Positions 51,801-53,221 of a DNA stretch of 53,221 nucleotides are shown here, piece after piece (the stretch's first letter is position 1; each line of letters opens with the position of its first letter). The notes under the pieces were generated by a model. That model was not told the DNA's origin, searched no databases, and saw nothing but the letters and a program-made list of their open reading frames with translations. Location: the NCBI GenBank assembly GCA_003644505.1, contig QNCM01000006.1, positions 1 through 53,221 on the forward strand, in the 5' to 3' direction. Made by a program: the position numbers and the translations under genes. Origin of the DNA: Candidatus Makaraimicrobium thalassicum (GTDB lineage Bacteria > Omnitrophota > Gorgyraeia > Tantalellales > Tantalellaceae).

Positions 51801-53221
51801 AACTGCTGGACGTGAAAGAGGTAACGAATCTGGAGATAGACTCGCAGGGCAATGTGGCCAGATCCGAGATCTTAAAATACAGCGGCAGGGCGCTGGCAGA
51901 TACCAGCGGCGGTGCAATAACGCCTGAGGGAATAATAGACAGGCAGATAATCGAGGTAGTAAGGCTGGACGGCAGCCTGGATTCGGCGTTTGACTTGAGA
52001 GGCAACGCGACCGAGCAGAAGATAACCAGATATTACCGGGAAGACGGCAGCTGGAGCTTAAGTGAGGCGCAGACGATACAGAACTTCGGTTATGACATAC
52101 ACGACAGGGTATCCAGCAGTATTGTGAGGAATTACGGGCAGGAAGACCTGACAGGGTTCAGGGACATGCAGAACATAACATATCTGGAATACGACCGTTT
52201 CGGCAACAGCCTGGAGCAGACGATAGACACCTATACGACAGAAGACATAGACCTTGCGAATATACTCAATCACAAGAGGATAACCAGTAGTTTCGAGGGG
52301 ACGATCGACATCCGGCTGGCTGACGGCACAGTGATAACGGATCAGCCGGCAGCGATAGCGGCGCGGCGCGGCAACGCGATAGTCTCCACGGTAAGCCAGT
52401 ATAGCGGAGATACAGTAACATCCGGTGACGTCACGACTTTCATCGAGGACATGACAACACTGGTGGATGAGACAGTGACGACAACGTCACTGTATGATTA
52501 CCGTGGATACGCGGTAGACCAGGTATCCGATACCCTGGTGGTAGACAGGCTGACAGATCCGGATAACCCGCAGTTAAAGCTTGCGACACGCCGCGAGACG
52601 CATAATGGTGATATCGATGCCAGGGGCGACGCATACACGCAGACTGTCACGACATGGATGACAGACGCCACCGGCGCGGAAGCGTCTCTGGAAGTGACAA
52701 ATTATCAGGTCATGACGAATCGTGAATATGACTCCGAACATAACATACTGAACCAGAACATAGTAACGATGGACGAGGCAGGCGGGCTGGTCCTGGACGT
52801 TCAGGAGATACGGTCAGAAGGCCCGTACAAAGGCGGTGTGGCACGGAAACAGATAATCGCCACATACATGGACGAGGCAAAGACGCAGCTGCTTGACGTA
52901 AAAGAGATAACAAATCTGGAGATAGACTCGCAGGGCAATGTGGCCAGATCCGAGATCATAAAATACAGCGGCAGGGCGCCGGCAGATATCAGCGGCGGTG
53001 CAATAACGCCCGAAGACATAATAGACAGGCAGGTAATTGAGGTGCTAAGGCTGGACGGCAGCCTGGGTTCGGCATTTGACTTAAGAGGCAACGCGACCGA
53101 GCAGAAGATAACCAGATATTACCGGGAAGACGGCAGCTGGAGTTTAATGGAAGCGCAGACGATACAGAACTTCGGTTATGACATACATGACAGGACCTCA
53201 AGCAGTATTGTGAGGAACTAC
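45887..53221 (+). CDS. Giant repeat protein (YD/RHS-like motifs), 5' 2445 codons, open at the window end
   Basis: The frame from ATG 45887 stays open to the last base, giving at least 2445 residues. Residues about 32-50 (WLKVISFFVAFVFFFQQIG) form a membrane anchor or signal after a basic RKRK. Residues about 90-165 are charged and possibly coiled. The rest is built of beta motifs such as EFDNRGFAVWQTTD, EYDRFGNSLEQT and NIDINNRGDAREQ, with the pattern (Y/F)D-x-(R/F/Y)-G-(N/Y/D), similar to YD/RHS repeats. From about 48.0 kb long units of 342-362 residues repeat. Giant ORFs of this kind are known from Omnitrophota. Minus-strand ORFs here are shadows. Likely a cell-envelope or surface protein; function unknown. 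Confidence 0.9.
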   Translation, partial: MSTDSNGNLNNNDFLHPISFIEVRSNPRKRKWLKVISFFVAFVFFFQQIGYSWDYSYLSPAPVSGAPGAAHETLVPGEDEAEVTNYDLLSYRRRQSGVGGLFATSREQEQTGTYAPQYLKRQQRRHEEIMRQKQATEEDLKLRINRKRNKEFEEDLPLKKKKSAGGRGGIYYTLEDYDESGNPRQLNAYIYEGGRATKRMIELISYDVSGLDTGIWTATAKEIEPEEGDKFIGSYRPLANRDALTDDRIIRKTVYFGGKGDERVDYVLADYDEVGVPGEVTIHDYDSEGNGAQDNLDETRTYNISNLDIDFESAGWRTRLTEDRLIRKVVYEGAKEDERIAYALDTYFIDDDNFDENNPNKITIYDYDKDDSDGLDEVRAYHITDLAEENWLEEDAARLESIMVYEGEKDEEKIEYVFSLYFEDGEEYTPWERKDYFYEGDLLERTETYDISELDAGQKPLKGTGELEEEAFFTGEKNHERIDYSYSLYGEDAIPQLRTAYIYDGRALQTVETYDIAGVPLDSRACLQELTLYEGKAGEERLLRTTSYYPEGAVLKETRQTYQQNERGIYYVSHTLESTYSLGGAEIERIETNNDLHYMDLYGTERDDPNGNIRNQNIQTYCTVQGIERLDMEEDVVYSNYTARRQPRLESRRTYTYDENNEKVAIEYREIINHMFNSKGSVTRQTIHNYRIDDEGADIYDNTQEVENYKFDYYGNVLDRSEKVWLDREDRSDPQLRYYRIAHNDYDNRLAQRRGIASFTGSTRYNSLEESEENEIDRTETTIAEFDNRGYAVRQTTDTYVVDRLTYPSDPVEKLTERREVLNLEIDARGDARSQHVTVFRTDQNGNFITDGDGIRIPATYQVSTNREFDSRHNVTNQMTLTFDREDENERVLLDVQEIRSIGYHASGVARRQIIATYADAEKTDLLDVKVIANTAVSSSGDIGKSVITRYGSAAIVDEGEGIITYEDPIDEQIITNQEFDIRGNVLRQTLLRKYWDEDAGEGGGAFVFSESREITNESFDFHDRTARSVILNYSDEAFEELLDRQEIFYDEYDQYGNSLRQRMDTYVPDEITAELELLDHKVVENVYGDPVAQRRGNATETTVNRYDMLGEENETIDHLIDRIYTITTEFDNRGFAVWQTTDIHVVDRRDEANPVERRVLQRISHNIDINNRGDAREQEITVYTTDDDGDFILDPDTGERVVTTFQVFTNREFDSTHNIENQMIFTYNEEGGVLLDVQEIRSEFFHSSGVALRQTIATYTDAIKTELLDVKVVENRDISSSGNIGTSVITKYGDWTIEEGGAGEIVITQGSEIDRQTIVTEKGDFDLRGNALAQTVLREYWDEDAGEGAGAFVFSEAQEIANESFDFHDRAAKSVILNYSDEAFAELLDRQEIFYDEYDQYGNALEQRINTYVPDETTAELALLDHKVIVNDYGNPVAQRRGNATYTEVTRYDSLDETGKIDRTVTVTAIEDFDSRGYATKQTSSVYVMDRSDEATPVERLTSERITENININNRGDAAEQRVTVYLTDDNGDFIMDETTGERLVTTYQVFTNRNFDSAHNVKNQMIFTYSEEEGILLDVQEIRSGSFHSSGVARKQIIATYADATKEHLLDVKEITNLEINSRGNVKRSEIVKYSGRAETDIDGGAITPEGMIDRQVIEVVRLDGSLGSAFDLRGNATEQKISKYYWEDGSWRLGEAQTIQNFGYDIHDRVSRSIVRNYGQEDLTEFRDMQNITYLEYDRFGNSLEQTIDTYTTEDIDPANILNHKRITSSFQGTIDIQLADGTVITDQPAVIAARRGNAIVSTVRQYSGDTVTSGDVTTFIEDMTTLVDETTTTTSLYDYRGYAVDQVSDTWVVDRLTAPDNPQLKLATRRETHNGEIDARGDAYTQAVTTWMTDATGAEASLEVMNYQVMTNREFNSDHNILNQNIVTLDEEGGLVLDVQEIRSEGPFKAGVARRQIIATYMDEAKTQLLDVKEVTNLEIDSQGNVARSEILKYSGRALADTSGGAITPEGIIDRQIIEVVRLDGSLDSAFDLRGNATEQKITRYYREDGSWSLSEAQTIQNFGYDIHDRVSSSIVRNYGQEDLTGFRDMQNITYLEYDRFGNSLEQTIDTYTTEDIDLANILNHKRITSSFEGTIDIRLADGTVITDQPAAIAARRGNAIVSTVSQYSGDTVTSGDVTTFIEDMTTLVDETVTTTSLYDYRGYAVDQVSDTLVVDRLTDPDNPQLKLATRRETHNGDIDARGDAYTQTVTTWMTDATGAEASLEVTNYQVMTNREYDSEHNILNQNIVTMDEAGGLVLDVQEIRSEGPYKGGVARKQIIATYMDEAKTQLLDVKEITNLEIDSQGNVARSEIIKYSGRAPADISGGAITPEDIIDRQVIEVLRLDGSLGSAFDLRGNATEQKITRYYREDGSWSLMEAQTIQNFGYDIHDRTSSSIVRNY
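48000..53221 (+). repeat. Long tandem repeats of 1026-1086 nt in the giant gene
   Basis: The anchor LLDVQEIRS or LVLDVQEIRS recurs with its EIR codons at about 48580, 49606, 50635, 51721 and 52807, giving periods of 1026, 1029, 1086 and 1086 nt, all multiples of three. The last units are nearly identical at the DNA level (for example 51290-51400 against 52376-52486), while the early ones are much more diverged. The array continues beyond the window. Confidence 0.92.

Overview
The window looks like chromosome of an uncultured Gram-negative bacterium, most likely Candidatus Omnitrophota (OP3). This is inference: there is an outer-membrane two-partner secretion system, a Tat system, a lipoprotein amidase, an AsmA-like protein, gene-dense operons with palindromic intergenic elements, and the 5' part of a giant repeat gene of the kind known from that phylum. 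No 16S rRNA is present to confirm it. Almost all genes lie on the + strand; only 7.0-9.5 kb is on the - strand.

Layout. 0-9.6 kb: tail of a lysine-rich protein and its terminator, then a surface-adhesin locus. A GEMM-I (cyclic-dinucleotide) riboswitch with a terminator precedes a TpsA-type exoprotein; a FecR-domain protein and a CHASE2-GGDEF diguanylate cyclase follow; the TpsB outer-membrane transporter and a small helical protein run convergently. 9.7-11.5 kb: tRNA-Met(CAT), tRNA-Val(CAC), a COG1579 zinc-ribbon coiled-coil protein, RNase HI and RNase P RNA. 11.5-15.8 kb: an ABC exporter with a TPR protein, and FeoAB iron uptake. 16-19.5 kb: a Tat-signal radical SAM protein of the AmmeMemoRadiSam type and a membrane-embedded spermidine-synthase-like protein. 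19.6-25.1 kb: MetV-like protein, YggS, MBL-fold hydrolase, thioredoxin reductase, IlvD and a Nudix hydrolase. 25.5-30.6 kb: a BirA-controlled biotin operon, bioB-bioF-bioC-bioDA, with BioD and BioA fused through a palindromic-repeat linker. 30.6-45.6 kb: cobalamin adenosyltransferase, lipoamide dehydrogenase, RmuC, a second radical SAM protein, an AsmA-like protein, a PEBP-family protein, two SpoU methyltransferases around an HD-domain gene, a protein of Trp-containing beta repeats, YjbQ, a BON protein, TatAC, a 3D-domain protein, a LysM-amidase, a STAS protein and a divergent CDF transporter. 45.9 kb to the end: the first 2445 codons of an uninterrupted giant ORF with 1026-1086-nt repeats, still open at the window edge.

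Two themes stand out. First, the adhesin locus appears self-contained: it has its own diguanylate cyclase, a c-di-GMP-type riboswitch before the exoprotein, and the dedicated exporter. Second, palindromic elements are unusually abundant. They range from 36-nt hairpins to 240-nt multi-branched structures, sit in nearly every long gene-free gap, and in one case have entered a coding region and now form the linker of a BioD-BioA fusion. The most striking pair (24448-24625) are adjacent hairpins whose loops are complementary to each other.
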